Assembly: GCA_016185015.1 (NCBI GenBank)
Contig: JACPOI010000009.1
Location: forward strand, 30,618-94,617
DNA from: Burkholderiales bacterium
Lineage (GTDB): Bacteria > Pseudomonadota > Gammaproteobacteria > Burkholderiales > Burkholderiaceae_C
Length of the DNA: 64,000 bases
Direction of reading: 5' to 3'
Numbering within the stretch: the first letter of the stretch is position 1; each line of letters begins with the position of its first letter. Shown in pieces: positions 7,729 through 17,058 of this stretch. The notes below the pieces were generated by a model. That model did not search any database. It was not told where the DNA came from and worked only from the letters and a program-made list of their open reading frames with translations. The position numbers were made by a program, and so were the translations under genes.

Positions 7729-10575
7729 TTACAGAGCGTCCGGCAGCAGGACATAGACGCCAATCACATCGACCGGCAAGCAGGGGTTAACGCTGTACTG
7801 ACCCACGTCGCGGGCGGCTTCACGCACACGGCGGTGGTCGGCCAACAGAGATTGGGCGCGTTCATGGGCCAGGGCTTCAAGACGCTGGGGGTGCGCCTGC
7901 AGAAAGCTCAGGGCCTGGGCGACTTCGCGACTCATGGCGTCGCGCGGCAAGTTGCCGGTGGGTTGGCACTCCAGCAGCCGGGCGGTGGCGTCGTCACTCA
8001 ACCACTCGGGGGTACTGCGGCCTTTGACAGCCAGGGCCACAGTTTCCTCGGCCATCATCTGGAAGGGCTGGCGGCGGCGCACGTAGCCCAGCTGATGGCG
8101 CAGCCGCAGCAGGTAGAGGGTGGTGACCACGTCCACCGCGTCGGTGATAGTGGCGGCGCAGCGTGCGGTGATGGTGCTGGCGGGGTTGGCCTGGTCCTGC
8201 AAGGCAGTTTCCAGCAGGTGGTCTGCCAGGACCGTAACCAGCGGGTGGCTGCGGTGCAGCTCGGCAAAGTTCAGGTTGAGGATGGGCTTGCTGGCATCCG
8301 GCACCAGGCCTTCATCGGCCAGGCGCTGGCGCAGGGCCTCCGGCAGGTGCTGGGTGGGCAGGCGATGGATCTGGCGGCGGGTGGCTTCCAGGGGGGCGTT
8401 CAGGCGCGCGCAGGCGCTTTGCACGAAGCGCTGCACATCTTCGCTGGAGCCCAGGGCGGCTTGCTGCTTCTGCCATTCGGGCAGCACTTCTTCTGGCCGG
8501 ATACGGCGCTGGGCAAAGACGGTGCGGTTCGCCTTGGCTTTTTCCAGGGCATCGGTCCACTGGGTCTGCAGAGGGGCCAGGACTTGCTCAGCTTCGGTGA
8601 AGTCAAAGCCAAGCTGCAGGTTGTCTGAGGCCACGCGCTTCATGAGTGCGGCTTTAACCATGGCCTGGTTGATACGCTGCTTGTCTTCTGGCATGGGCAC
8701 CAGGATGCCGAGCTCTTTCTGGATGGCCTCGCCCTTGCGCAGGATGACGTTGAGCACAAAGCCATCAACCGGGTTGTCGTGGCCATACAGCATGGTGCAG
8801 CGCACCTCAGGAGCTTGCTGGCCGAAGCGGTCAACGCGGCCCTCGCGCTGTTCGTGGCGGGTGGGGTTCCAGGCCAGGTCGTAATGCACGACAGCCGTGA
8901 ACAGGTGTTGCAGGTTGATGCCTTCGGACAGGCAGTCGGTGGCGACGAGGATACGGGCCTCGTTCTCATCCATCTCCTCGACTCTGTCTCGGCGCTCTTC
9001 CGGGCTTAGCTCTCCTGTGACCACATCCACCAGTACCTTGGGGAAGTGCTTTTTCAGTTCGGCGGCCACATACTGGGCGGTGGCGACGTAGCGGCAGAAC
9101 ACCACGGTGGCGTAGCCGTCTTTGACCAGGCCCTCCAGGTGGTTGATGAGTGTGGTCAGCTTGGGGTCGCCCGCCCTACCAGAGAGGCGCTGAGCCTCTG
9201 CAATCAGGGCTTGCAGGCGGACGCTGTCTTGGGTGCGCTCCAGCACCTGGCCAGCGGGCTCCAGGTCATTGCTGCCCAGGTCGTCGGACTGGCCGTCGTG
9301 CAGGCGTTCGTCTTCAAGCAGTTCGTCTTCGTCAGCGCTGGCCAGGGCTTCGGTTTTGCCTTCCAGTCGCGTGGTCAGGGCCTTGACGGCGGCGGCGGGG
9401 CTGGAGGCCACGCAGCGCAACAGGGCGAGGGTGGCGTACCAGATCAGGCGTGCGCTGCCTTGCTGGCTTTGTTCCACCGATTCGGCCATTTCACGGCAGT
9501 AGGTCTGCACGGCATCGAAGAAGGCACCCCAGTCGCCCGTGAGCTTGTAGGTCAGCTCGGTTTTCATGCGGCGTGCAAAGCCTCGGCCGTCATGGGTCTC
9601 GGCTTGCCACTCCGCAATGTCTTTACGGCGGCGCTGCACAAAGTGCCGGGCCAGCAACTGGCGTAAAGGGTCATCCGCTGATGTGCGCGTCTGCAGATCC
9701 AGGAACGCGGGGTCCAGCAGGGACAGCAGGTTGTAAAAGGCCGCTTCATCGCCCGAATGGGGTGTGGCTGTCAGGAGGAGCAGGTGGCGGTTTTCGTCTT
9801 TGGTCAGGCGTTGCAGGAGCTCAAAGCGCAGCTGTTTGCCCGCGCCACTGCTGGCACAGGTGTGGGCCTCGTCCACGATGATGCATTCGGGGGCGATGGA
9901 CAAGAAGTGCTCGCGGTGGCGTTCGCTCTTGATGTAGTCCAGGCTCACCACAACGATGGGGTGGTGGTCAAACAGGCCGACACCGTGGGGCAGGTCGCGC
10001 TCCACACGGCTGGCGCTGGCGGAGGTCAGGGCTATGGCTTGCAGATTGAAACGGCTCAGTAATTCAGACTGCCATTGCTCCACGAGATGGGGAGGGCAGA
10101 GCACAGCCAGGCGGGAGACTTCACCGCGGTCCATCAGCTCACGCACGATGAGACCAGCTTCCACGGTTTTTCCGATACCTACGTCGTCGGCAATCAGCAG
10201 GCGTACCGTGGTCAGGCGCAGAGCCATGAGCAGGGGCACAAGCTGGTAGGCACGCGGCTCAACGGCAATGTTGCCGAATGAGCGGAACGGACCGCCACCA
10301 GCGCGTAGCTTCAGGCGCAGAGCGTCGCGCAATAACAGGGCTGCTGCGTGGTTGCCGGGCTGCTCAGGGCTGGGCCAGGGGAAGGTCGCCGGCTCGACGG
10401 GGGCGAACTCCAGCTCCGGTATCAGTGTGACGATGTCTTCGTCTGCTCCACCCAGGGGACGCAGGCGCAAGAGCTGGCTGCCGTCGTCCTGCCGAGCGTC
10501 TGCTTGCACAACCCACTCTCGGCCGCGTGCGCGCACCAGGTTGCCAGGCATGAAATCGTGAGTGGCTTGTGTCAT
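7729..10575 (-). CDS. drmD: DISARM-type SNF2-like helicase DrmD
   Basis: This 948-residue protein has a complete SNF2 ATPase. Walker A DDVGIGKT is near 130-137, the DEAH box in IIVDEAHTC near 225-228, and motif III LLLTATPHSGDE follows. The helicase C lobe shows ATDCLSEGINLQ and HEQREGRVDRFGQ. The N-terminus (NLVRARGREWVV, then PRAYQLVPLLMALRL) matches what I know of DrmD proteins of class 1 DISARM. Such enzymes translocate on duplex DNA. It sits between the DUF1998 helicase (18-base gap) and the methyltransferase (9-base gap), the same functional company as in DISARM. Length fits the family. No membrane segment is evident. Confidence 0.87.
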   Translation of the reverse strand: MTQATHDFMPGNLVRARGREWVVQADARQDDGSQLLRLRPLGGADEDIVTLIPELEFAPVEPATFPWPSPEQPGNHAAALLLRDALRLKLRAGGGPFRSFGNIAVEPRAYQLVPLLMALRLTTVRLLIADDVGIGKTVEAGLIVRELMDRGEVSRLAVLCPPHLVEQWQSELLSRFNLQAIALTSASASRVERDLPHGVGLFDHHPIVVVSLDYIKSERHREHFLSIAPECIIVDEAHTCASSGAGKQLRFELLQRLTKDENRHLLLLTATPHSGDEAAFYNLLSLLDPAFLDLQTRTSADDPLRQLLARHFVQRRRKDIAEWQAETHDGRGFARRMKTELTYKLTGDWGAFFDAVQTYCREMAESVEQSQQGSARLIWYATLALLRCVASSPAAAVKALTTRLEGKTEALASADEDELLEDERLHDGQSDDLGSNDLEPAGQVLERTQDSVRLQALIAEAQRLSGRAGDPKLTTLINHLEGLVKDGYATVVFCRYVATAQYVAAELKKHFPKVLVDVVTGELSPEERRDRVEEMDENEARILVATDCLSEGINLQHLFTAVVHYDLAWNPTRHEQREGRVDRFGQQAPEVRCTMLYGHDNPVDGFVLNVILRKGEAIQKELGILVPMPEDKQRINQAMVKAALMKRVASDNLQLGFDFTEAEQVLAPLQTQWTDALEKAKANRTVFAQRRIRPEEVLPEWQKQQAALGSSEDVQRFVQSACARLNAPLEATRRQIHRLPTQHLPEALRQRLADEGLVPDASKPILNLNFAELHRSHPLVTVLADHLLETALQDQANPASTITARCAATITDAVDVVTTLYLLRLRHQLGYVRRRQPFQMMAEETVALAVKGRSTPEWLSDDATARLLECQPTGNLPRDAMSREVAQALSFLQAHPQRLEALAHERAQSLLADHRRVREAARDVGQYSVNPCLPVDVIGVYVLLPDAL

Positions 10576-10593
10576 GAGTAAAACTGGAAAGAC

Positions 10594-13500
10594 CTAGCTG
10601 AAAACATGGCGGTGGGCGGCAAACTGCTCTTGCCACAGCGCGGGGTTGGACATGTCGAGGATTGACCAGCCCTTGTCTGCAAGCTCGGCTTGGTGGTCCG
10701 CTGCCACGGGCTGCAACACCACCAGGGTGCGGGCCGCCTTGTATTGGCCCGCCACGATGAGCCTGCCGCCCAGCACGGGCAGTTGGGCTTGGTCTGGCGC
10801 CTTATGCGCACCCGCTTGGAGTGCCTGTTGCCATTGGGGCCACAGCACATCTTTCGGGCCTGCAGGGGCGGCTGAGGCTGCTGATGGGGGCGGCGGCGGT
10901 TGTCCAAGTTCCGGCTTGCCTGGAGTCACCTGGGCGTTGGCCAAGGCGACCAGCATTTCAGTGGCCTGCGTGTTGCGGCGGTTGATGTGGCCGTGATCGG
11001 GCTGGTTGAAATACGACAACAGGCACTGGTAGCAACCCGCTTCGCAGATGCTGTGGCCATCGACGGTCTTCTGCTCTAGCTCGGGCAGGCCATCGACCGT
11101 CCAGGGGCCTGTGGGGGCTCGATAGTGCATTACGCGCAGGGCCGCGGCCGCGACTTGGGCCATAGCCTGCGGCTCGGTAGCGAGGCGGGTCAGCACCCCA
11201 GCGCCGCCTTCGGAGGCCTCGTAAAACAGCAAGGCCTGGCGTTCGTCCTGCTTGGGCAGGGGCTCAGCCACCAGCTCGGACTCCTCAATCTGGAAGGTCA
11301 TCTCAATGCCGCGCTTGAGTGCGGCTTGGAGCGTGGCCATGGCTTCCAAATCCATGGGCACGGTGGGTGCCAGGATGAGGATGTTGCGGTGGTCTTCGAC
11401 GAAGGGGACGATTTGCTGGTTGGGCACCTTGTCCAGCAGGCTGTCGTCATTGCTGCCGTCATCTGTGGCGCCTGGCTCGTCTTTTTTGCTCCACTGGCCT
11501 GTGATGGGGTTGATGTAGAAGCCGAGTTGCTCTTTGTTCTTGCGCCGGCGCCAGCCGCGGTTAATCCGCCAGATTTGCGCTGCAGGAGCATAGGTCAGCG
11601 CGGCCAAAGTTGGAGCATCGTCAACGCTACCACCGCGGATCAATGATTTGTGTTGCGCCAGCTTGCCATCGGGCCCCGGCAGGAAGCGGTAGGTGGTTTG
11701 CAGCTCGAAGCCCTGGCGTTGGCGGTCCTCATCGTTAATGGAGATTCGCTCCACGGGGATGGTTTCTACCGTTTCGATGCGGTAGAGGTTGCGAACCCAG
11801 TCATGGTCTGTGAGCAAGGCGCCGCAGTTTTCGCAGCAGTTCTGGTGCGGCTCGGTGCCGCCTTCCTCGCCCATATGGGCATAACCGCACTGGCTGCAAA
11901 CACGGCTGGCGACTGTGGCGAGCGTGCTGTTCCCCGAGATGTGGTCTGCCGAGCCGACGTTGAGCTTGGCGCGCACCACCCGGTACATGCGCCCCTGGTG
12001 GTAGATGAGGCTGCGCGGGCCAAACTCGGATAACGCCAAAAAGCGCGGACGGCTGACCATGCTGCCTTCGTCATCCTTGCCTTTGGCCGCGGTACCGCCT
12101 TTGGCAGGGATCCAGGCCATGAGCGGCAAGCGCGGGAAGTTGTAGCCAGGTAGAAAGCCTTGGCTGGCGAGGTAGCGGTAGGTATAGAAATCGGAGTTTT
12201 GGCCGTTGCCGGACTTGAGTAAGACGCTGTACTGGCGGGCGGCATCGCCATAGCGGCGCTGCGCATTTTGCTTTTCTGCGTGCGAGGTGGTGTAGCTCTT
12301 GACCACCTGGTCAGCCATGTCCATTTGCTTACGGGTGGCATCCACCAGGGCGCGCCAGCGCTCGAAAGCGGCATTGAAATCTTCGCCCGCTTTCTCAATC
12401 GTTTTGGTCACATGGTCGGCTGTAAACCAGGGACTGTTCTTGAGCACGGAAGTTAGTTGCGCCATAAAACCTTGAGAACTAGCCAGGGCACGGGCTGTGA
12501 CCTCGGGCGCCATGAGTTTGTCGCGCAGGGCCGGCAGTAAGGGCTTGTCAGGCCGCTCCAGGTCAAGCATGGGAGCGATGCTGGTGTCCAGCTGAACTTG
12601 TGCTGCGGCCAGCCACACGGCATGCAGGTGGCTTTCAATCAAATCGCGGTTGGCCAGGTCCAGGGTGGGCGGCTTGACGATGCCGTGCACCATTTCGGTG
12701 GCGTGGTGGAAAAACCATTGGTCGTGCGGACTGAGGGCGGCGCAGTAGGTGATGACCAGTGCTTGTTGTCCTGAGCGACCGGCCCGTCCACTACGCTGGG
12801 CGTAGTTGGCGGGGGTGGGTGGGACGTTGCGCAAGTAAACAGTGTTCAGTGCAGAAATGTCCACGCCCAGCTCCATGGTGGGGGAGCAGAACATCACGGG
12901 CAGGCGCTTCAGCGGCGCCTCATGCGCGGGGTTATCCAGCCAGTCCTTGCGATCTTTCTCGGTATAGCGGAAGCGCTGTTCCAGCAACTGCCGGCGAGCG
13001 GCATCCACCTGCGCGGTGTGTTCCTGGGCCTCAAAGTCAAACAGGGGGTGTCCTTGTTGGCGTAGGGTCTGTGCAACCGCCTGGTAGAGGTTGCGGAAGA
13101 ATTGATTGTGTTTGCTGTTTTCCTGGGCCTGTGTCTCATCGACTAACAGCCAGTCCATGGAGGAGGCGTTGAGGCGCCAGCCGATGACTTGGGCGTCCAC
13201 ATCGGCCTTCTGGACGTAGCCGTAATTGGAGGCAGCCTGAAGCAGCTGCTCCACAAACTCGACCCACTGGGGGTCTTTCCAGCCACTGACTTGGCCTGCT
13301 GCCGCACTGTCTTTCCAGAATGCGGCAGCCTTGATGTCTTTCAACAGGCGGGAACGGGAGCCGCCGGGAATCAAATCGGGACGGGGCTTTCCTTTGTATT
13401 CTGGGCGCTTGGTCAGAATCAGATATTTGGCCGTTTCGAGGTTTTCGTCTGGCGCAAAAGCCCAGCGCTCGCTCAGGTACTGGTAGGCGGTTGTTTTGGC

Positions 13501-15903
13501 CTTGTCTTGCTCTACTGCGTCCAGGTAGCGCGATTCCATACACAGGCTGCGTCGCATGCTGTCGAACAGGATGCGGGCCAGCTCCACGCGCTGCGCGGGG
13601 GTGATTTTGGACAGCACCGGGCTGCCGCTGAACAAGGAGGACTCGGCCGAGAATTCGTCCAGCCCCCGATAGGCAATCGAGAGCAGGTTCAGCTGGTCCA
13701 GGTTGGGGTTGTTAAAGCGCCAGCCGCGACGCAGGTCCCGCAAGAGGCGGTAGCCGATGATGAAGCGCATGGTGCGCTGGGCATCTTGGCGCGCCAAGCC
13801 CATGAGCTTGGGCGTGCGCAGATACTCGGCCAGCGTGCCGAAATCTGTTTTGTCAAAGCCCAGGGCTTTGAAGACGGCATCTGCCAAGGTTTCTTCTGAC
13901 AGCAAGCCGTGGTTGTTTTGCAGAGCCCCAATCAACGCAGAGCGTAGGGTGAGCAAAAACAGGAAGTCATTGAAGTGCCCAGCTTGCAGGGCGGCATCTT
14001 GCCGGTTGTCGGTGAAGCCGAGCAACTTGCGTGGGTCTGGCTGATCCTGCGCAATGTCCTTGACATCGAATAGTTGTCGGATGGCTCCGAGCGTGAGCAT
14101 GGTGGTGGCGGATGACCGACCCTCACCAGACAGGCTTGCCAGTCGGTTGATGTCTTTGCCGTGAACTTCATGGGTCTGGCCGCAGTTGAGGCAAAAACGA
14201 AATTTGCCGGGGATGTACCAGTAGGACTCACCACTGCCTTGCCAGCCTTGGGGGCTGACCTGCACGTCCGCGGGCACATGTTTGGCGTATGTGCTTTTGA
14301 GCTTGGGTTCGGCCTTGGTCAAGTCCAGCCAAGACTCCGGCAAATCTTCAATGTTGCCTTTGTAGGTCTGACGAGGGTTGGCCGGGCACAGGAAGCCGTA
14401 GCTGGCGTTTTCGTCGTCGTCGCCAGCGATATCGTCAATTTCGCGAGGGCTGTATTCCAGCTGGGCTTGGCCTGAGCGCCAGACTGGGTGGTATTCCTGT
14501 CCGCAATCTCGGCAGAAGTGGACGGGATACAGCTGTGCCCCTTCGTCCTGGCGCCCAGGCGCATAGCGCTGGGCGTCTAGGGTGATGTGGCGCTTTTTAG
14601 CTGGCTCCAGCGTGGCTAGAACCTTGCCAGGGCCGCTGATGAACTGATGTAGTTTGAAGGCAAAGGGTGGGCGGCCTTGGGGGGTCTTGATGTCATTGGC
14701 GGCTACCAAGAATCGCTGCAAGCCTGCCATAGCTTCATCAGGGGAGCACTGCGCATCTTCCGCCAGCAGGCCGGCAGCATCTTTCAGCGTGATGGGCTTG
14801 GCGCGGCGTGGTGGCTCATCTGCCGGCAGCTCAATACCCAGGGTCAACTCCACCCAAATGGCCAGGGGGTGGTTGCTGAAGGCTTCAAAATCAGACCAGC
14901 CATGGTTTTCCGTCAGCAGCGAGGCCTTCAGCATGGGCTTGATGGACTGCACGTCTTTGCCAGGGTTTGTGACGCGCTGCAGCGTTTCGCCAATGACGTC
15001 GTGCTCAGTGATGGATGCGCCAAACAAAAGGCTCGCCACGCTTGCCACCGTTTGATTGCGGTCGGCCTGGGTGCCGGTGGAGGACATGGTGGCGGAGGTG
15101 CCGATGCAGACCAGTTGCTCGGCCTTGAGCCGTTCGCGCAGGCGGCGGACCAGCAGGGCCACATCAGCTCCTTGACGACCTCGGTAGGTATGGAGCTCGT
15201 CCAGCACCAGAAATTCCAACCCCTGGCAGTGCTCGACGACCTGGCGATCAACCTCTTCAAAACGCGTCAGGATCAGCTCCAACATCATGAAGTTGGTGAG
15301 CAGGATGTCCGGCGGGTTGTTGGCAATGTCTTGCCGTTCGGTCGCGCTTTCTTGACCGGTGTAGCGGGCCACGGTGAAGGGGGCCTGGTCTGGCGCGTAG
15401 CCATGGAGGAATTTGTCTAGTTCCTCCAACTGGCTGTTGGCCAACGCGTTCATCGGGTAGATAACGATGGCGCGCGTGCGTTTCTGTGGATCGGCAGCCT
15501 TGGCTTTTACGATGCGGTCGATGATGGGGATAAAGAACGACAGCGACTTGCCCGACCCGGTGCCCGTCGTCACGACATAACTTTGCTGCTTTTGGGCCTT
15601 GGCCAGAGCCTGCAACTGGTGGACATAGAGATGCAGGTCTGCAGGCTTGCTCTCAGTTTTCCCCGTCTGGAAGATGTGCGCGCAGTCAGGGTGCAGCACG
15701 CCCTCTTTGGCCAACTGCTGGACGGTGCCGCTTCGCTTGTAGTTGGGGTTGATCTGGATCAGCGGCTCGGGCCAGTAGCGACCATGGGCATATTCCTCTT
15801 CAACCTTGGCCAGGATGTCTGGTGCTGCTACTTTGGAAAAACTGCGAGAAAAGGTGCTGTACTCGCTGATGAGACGATTGCGAAACTGAAAGACGTCATC
15901 CAT
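10594..15903 (-). CDS. Giant DEAD/DEAH helicase with DUF1998 (DrmA+DrmB-like in one chain)
   Basis: A 1769-residue protein starts at the ATG at 15903, preceded by an AGGGA about 9 bases away. Walker A TTGTGSGKS lies near residue 113 and the DELH box (LVLDELHTYRGRQGADV) near 234. A long insertion contains CxxC pairs (CRDCGQEYH, CLNCGQTHE). The second RecA lobe is near 1005-1045 (CSPTMELGVDIS, QRSGRAGRSGQ). More cysteine pairs (CSQCGY, CENCGA) and the DUF1998 end (EASEGGAGVL, CEAGCYQCLLSYFNQ) follow. A proline-rich linker joins a final domain of about 80 residues. In class 1 DISARM these parts are split between DrmA (helicase) and DrmB (DUF1998). Here they are one polypeptide. DruE of Druantia and MrfA-like helicases share the architecture, so family assignment needs a tree. 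Confidence 0.85.
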   Translation of the reverse strand: MDDVFQFRNRLISEYSTFSRSFSKVAAPDILAKVEEEYAHGRYWPEPLIQINPNYKRSGTVQQLAKEGVLHPDCAHIFQTGKTESKPADLHLYVHQLQALAKAQKQQSYVVTTGTGSGKSLSFFIPIIDRIVKAKAADPQKRTRAIVIYPMNALANSQLEELDKFLHGYAPDQAPFTVARYTGQESATERQDIANNPPDILLTNFMMLELILTRFEEVDRQVVEHCQGLEFLVLDELHTYRGRQGADVALLVRRLRERLKAEQLVCIGTSATMSSTGTQADRNQTVASVASLLFGASITEHDVIGETLQRVTNPGKDVQSIKPMLKASLLTENHGWSDFEAFSNHPLAIWVELTLGIELPADEPPRRAKPITLKDAAGLLAEDAQCSPDEAMAGLQRFLVAANDIKTPQGRPPFAFKLHQFISGPGKVLATLEPAKKRHITLDAQRYAPGRQDEGAQLYPVHFCRDCGQEYHPVWRSGQAQLEYSPREIDDIAGDDDENASYGFLCPANPRQTYKGNIEDLPESWLDLTKAEPKLKSTYAKHVPADVQVSPQGWQGSGESYWYIPGKFRFCLNCGQTHEVHGKDINRLASLSGEGRSSATTMLTLGAIRQLFDVKDIAQDQPDPRKLLGFTDNRQDAALQAGHFNDFLFLLTLRSALIGALQNNHGLLSEETLADAVFKALGFDKTDFGTLAEYLRTPKLMGLARQDAQRTMRFIIGYRLLRDLRRGWRFNNPNLDQLNLLSIAYRGLDEFSAESSLFSGSPVLSKITPAQRVELARILFDSMRRSLCMESRYLDAVEQDKAKTTAYQYLSERWAFAPDENLETAKYLILTKRPEYKGKPRPDLIPGGSRSRLLKDIKAAAFWKDSAAAGQVSGWKDPQWVEFVEQLLQAASNYGYVQKADVDAQVIGWRLNASSMDWLLVDETQAQENSKHNQFFRNLYQAVAQTLRQQGHPLFDFEAQEHTAQVDAARRQLLEQRFRYTEKDRKDWLDNPAHEAPLKRLPVMFCSPTMELGVDISALNTVYLRNVPPTPANYAQRSGRAGRSGQQALVITYCAALSPHDQWFFHHATEMVHGIVKPPTLDLANRDLIESHLHAVWLAAAQVQLDTSIAPMLDLERPDKPLLPALRDKLMAPEVTARALASSQGFMAQLTSVLKNSPWFTADHVTKTIEKAGEDFNAAFERWRALVDATRKQMDMADQVVKSYTTSHAEKQNAQRRYGDAARQYSVLLKSGNGQNSDFYTYRYLASQGFLPGYNFPRLPLMAWIPAKGGTAAKGKDDEGSMVSRPRFLALSEFGPRSLIYHQGRMYRVVRAKLNVGSADHISGNSTLATVASRVCSQCGYAHMGEEGGTEPHQNCCENCGALLTDHDWVRNLYRIETVETIPVERISINDEDRQRQGFELQTTYRFLPGPDGKLAQHKSLIRGGSVDDAPTLAALTYAPAAQIWRINRGWRRRKNKEQLGFYINPITGQWSKKDEPGATDDGSNDDSLLDKVPNQQIVPFVEDHRNILILAPTVPMDLEAMATLQAALKRGIEMTFQIEESELVAEPLPKQDERQALLFYEASEGGAGVLTRLATEPQAMAQVAAAALRVMHYRAPTGPWTVDGLPELEQKTVDGHSICEAGCYQCLLSYFNQPDHGHINRRNTQATEMLVALANAQVTPGKPELGQPPPPPSAASAAPAGPKDVLWPQWQQALQAGAHKAPDQAQLPVLGGRLIVAGQYKAARTLVVLQPVAADHQAELADKGWSILDMSNPALWQEQFAAHRHVFS

Positions 15904-15964
15904 GCGGTTGTCCCTGAGTGTTGTCCGGGCACATGCCACCCGGTCTCATTTCATATGAGTTTTT

Positions 15965-15979
15965 CCCCATTCTATGGGG
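15965..15979. promoter_or_regulatory. Palindrome upstream of the defence operon
   Basis: The sequence CCCCATTCTATGGGG is a perfect inverted repeat with 6-base arms and a 3-base centre. It lies 62-76 bases before the ATG of the first defence gene. A second, looser inverted repeat (CTCAT...ATGAG) lies between it and the ATG, near 15946-15960. The position suits an operator over the promoter, but no regulator gene is visible in the operon. Confidence 0.4.
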
Positions 15980-16021
15980 TGCTCTTGACCGTAGAAACGC
16001 CTATTGTCGAACAGTCGAACT

Positions 16022-16292
16022 GGACTCTGTGGACAACGCGCTGGCCGAGACTGTGGAGGGGCTGTACAAGACGAGCTGATCAACCGCCGGGGCCCCTGGA
16101 TGACCAGGGAGGCCGTGTAACTGGCCACCCTGCAATTGGTGCACTGGTTCAATCACACCCGACTAAGCCGATTGGGGCTATTCCTCTGGCAGAAGCTGAG
16201 GCAACCTGCCGGCGGCAACTCGCCTGTGGGACCATCCCCGTGGTCTCAGCTTAAACCAAGAGGCCTCCTCAAAACCCCGGGCCGCTTAGTTA
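16022..16292 (+). pseudogene. Decayed 3' end of an IS3-family element (orfB remnant plus right terminal repeat)
   Basis: Across three frames the plus strand spells the C-terminal end of an IS3-type DDE transposase: DNALAETVEGLYK, then LINRRGPWMTREAV, LATLQLVHWFNHTR, and PIGAIPLAEAEA up to the stop near 16254. A one-base loss after GLYK, an in-frame TAA after EAV and a second frameshift after HTR break it. Just past the stop, 16264-16288 (CCTCCTCAAAACCCCGGGCC and on) looks like the typical IS3-family terminal repeat. The 5' three quarters, including most of the catalytic core, are missing, so the element is dead. It marks past insertion at the head of the island operon. Confidence 0.75.
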
Positions 16293-16395
16293 GCCGACCT
16301 GGTGCTGGATTTGAACCAGAATTTTTGAAGGACTCTCGACACTGTGCTCCAGTGATGGCAAAGTGCACAAAAAGCTACCAGAACAGGGAGTTCAA

Positions 16396-17058
16396 ATGCA
16401 GCAGGCGCCTTGCGATTCTTCGCTATCCCTGACGTGTACGGTCCTCGGAGGATTTGGTTTTGACTTTTCTCCGAACGAGACGGTCGATCTAAAGTTCAAA
16501 CAAGAGTCTTTTGAGCTTCGTTCGGGTGAATTGCACCACCAGGAGATCTACTACCTCGAATTGGAAGAGGTGGAGATCGCCGGGCCCGGCACAGTCACAA
16601 AAGGCGGTGGATTTATTGGTGGTGGTTTTGGTATTGATGGCGCCATTCAAGGCATTGCTTTGGCGACAATTTTGAACGCGCTGACTACGAAGTCAAAAGT
16701 CCACACGTTCTTGAAGTTGGTGACTAACTCAGGAGAGATTCATCTTCACTACGGTGGTATGGAGCCAGCCGCCCTTCGAATCGCCCTGTCTGAAGTTTTT
16801 GTTGTTTTACGACGGCAGGATCTCGGTTGGCTAGCGGCAAGGCGCGCGCTCCTGGACAGTAAAAAAGACGGCATGTCCAATGAGCAGTATGAGCTGCTTG
16901 TTAGTCGACTTCTCAAGCCTCCGACTCACAGGCCGCTCTCGGAGCGACAAGGTCGCTGCCCAAGCTGTGATGAAAGCATCCCATTACTCTCTCCCACCTG
17001 TCCAAAGTGTCACGCTCAATTTGGAGCAGGCACCGCCTGGAGCGTCAAACCTATTTAA
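16396..17058 (+). CDS. Orphan protein with C-terminal zinc ribbon
   Basis: I do not recognise this 220-residue protein. The start at 16396 is chosen because GGGAG lies five bases upstream; an earlier in-frame ATG at 16363 lacks one. The N-terminal half is beta-rich and resembles a PH-like or lipid-binding fold in pattern only. A glycine-rich stretch (GGGFIGGGFGIDG, 70-82) could be a membrane-dipping or flexible loop. Residues 188-205 form a zinc ribbon: CPSC, then CPKC. The gene stands alone between the IS3 relic and the integrase, converging on the latter with an 8-base overlap. GC content is lower than in the core genome. It is probably island cargo. Confidence 0.75.
   Translation: MQQAPCDSSLSLTCTVLGGFGFDFSPNETVDLKFKQESFELRSGELHHQEIYYLELEEVEIAGPGTVTKGGGFIGGGFGIDGAIQGIALATILNALTTKSKVHTFLKLVTNSGEIHLHYGGMEPAALRIALSEVFVVLRRQDLGWLAARRALLDSKKDGMSNEQYELLVSRLLKPPTHRPLSERQGRCPSCDESIPLLSPTCPKCHAQFGAGTAWSVKPI

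Noticed and set aside
16300..16320. CTGGTGCTGGATTTGAACCAG looks like the T-arm and CCA end of a tRNA on the minus strand.
   Set aside because: The acceptor and T stems do not pair over the needed length, and no anticodon arm or D arm follows. At most it is a worn tRNA scrap or chance.
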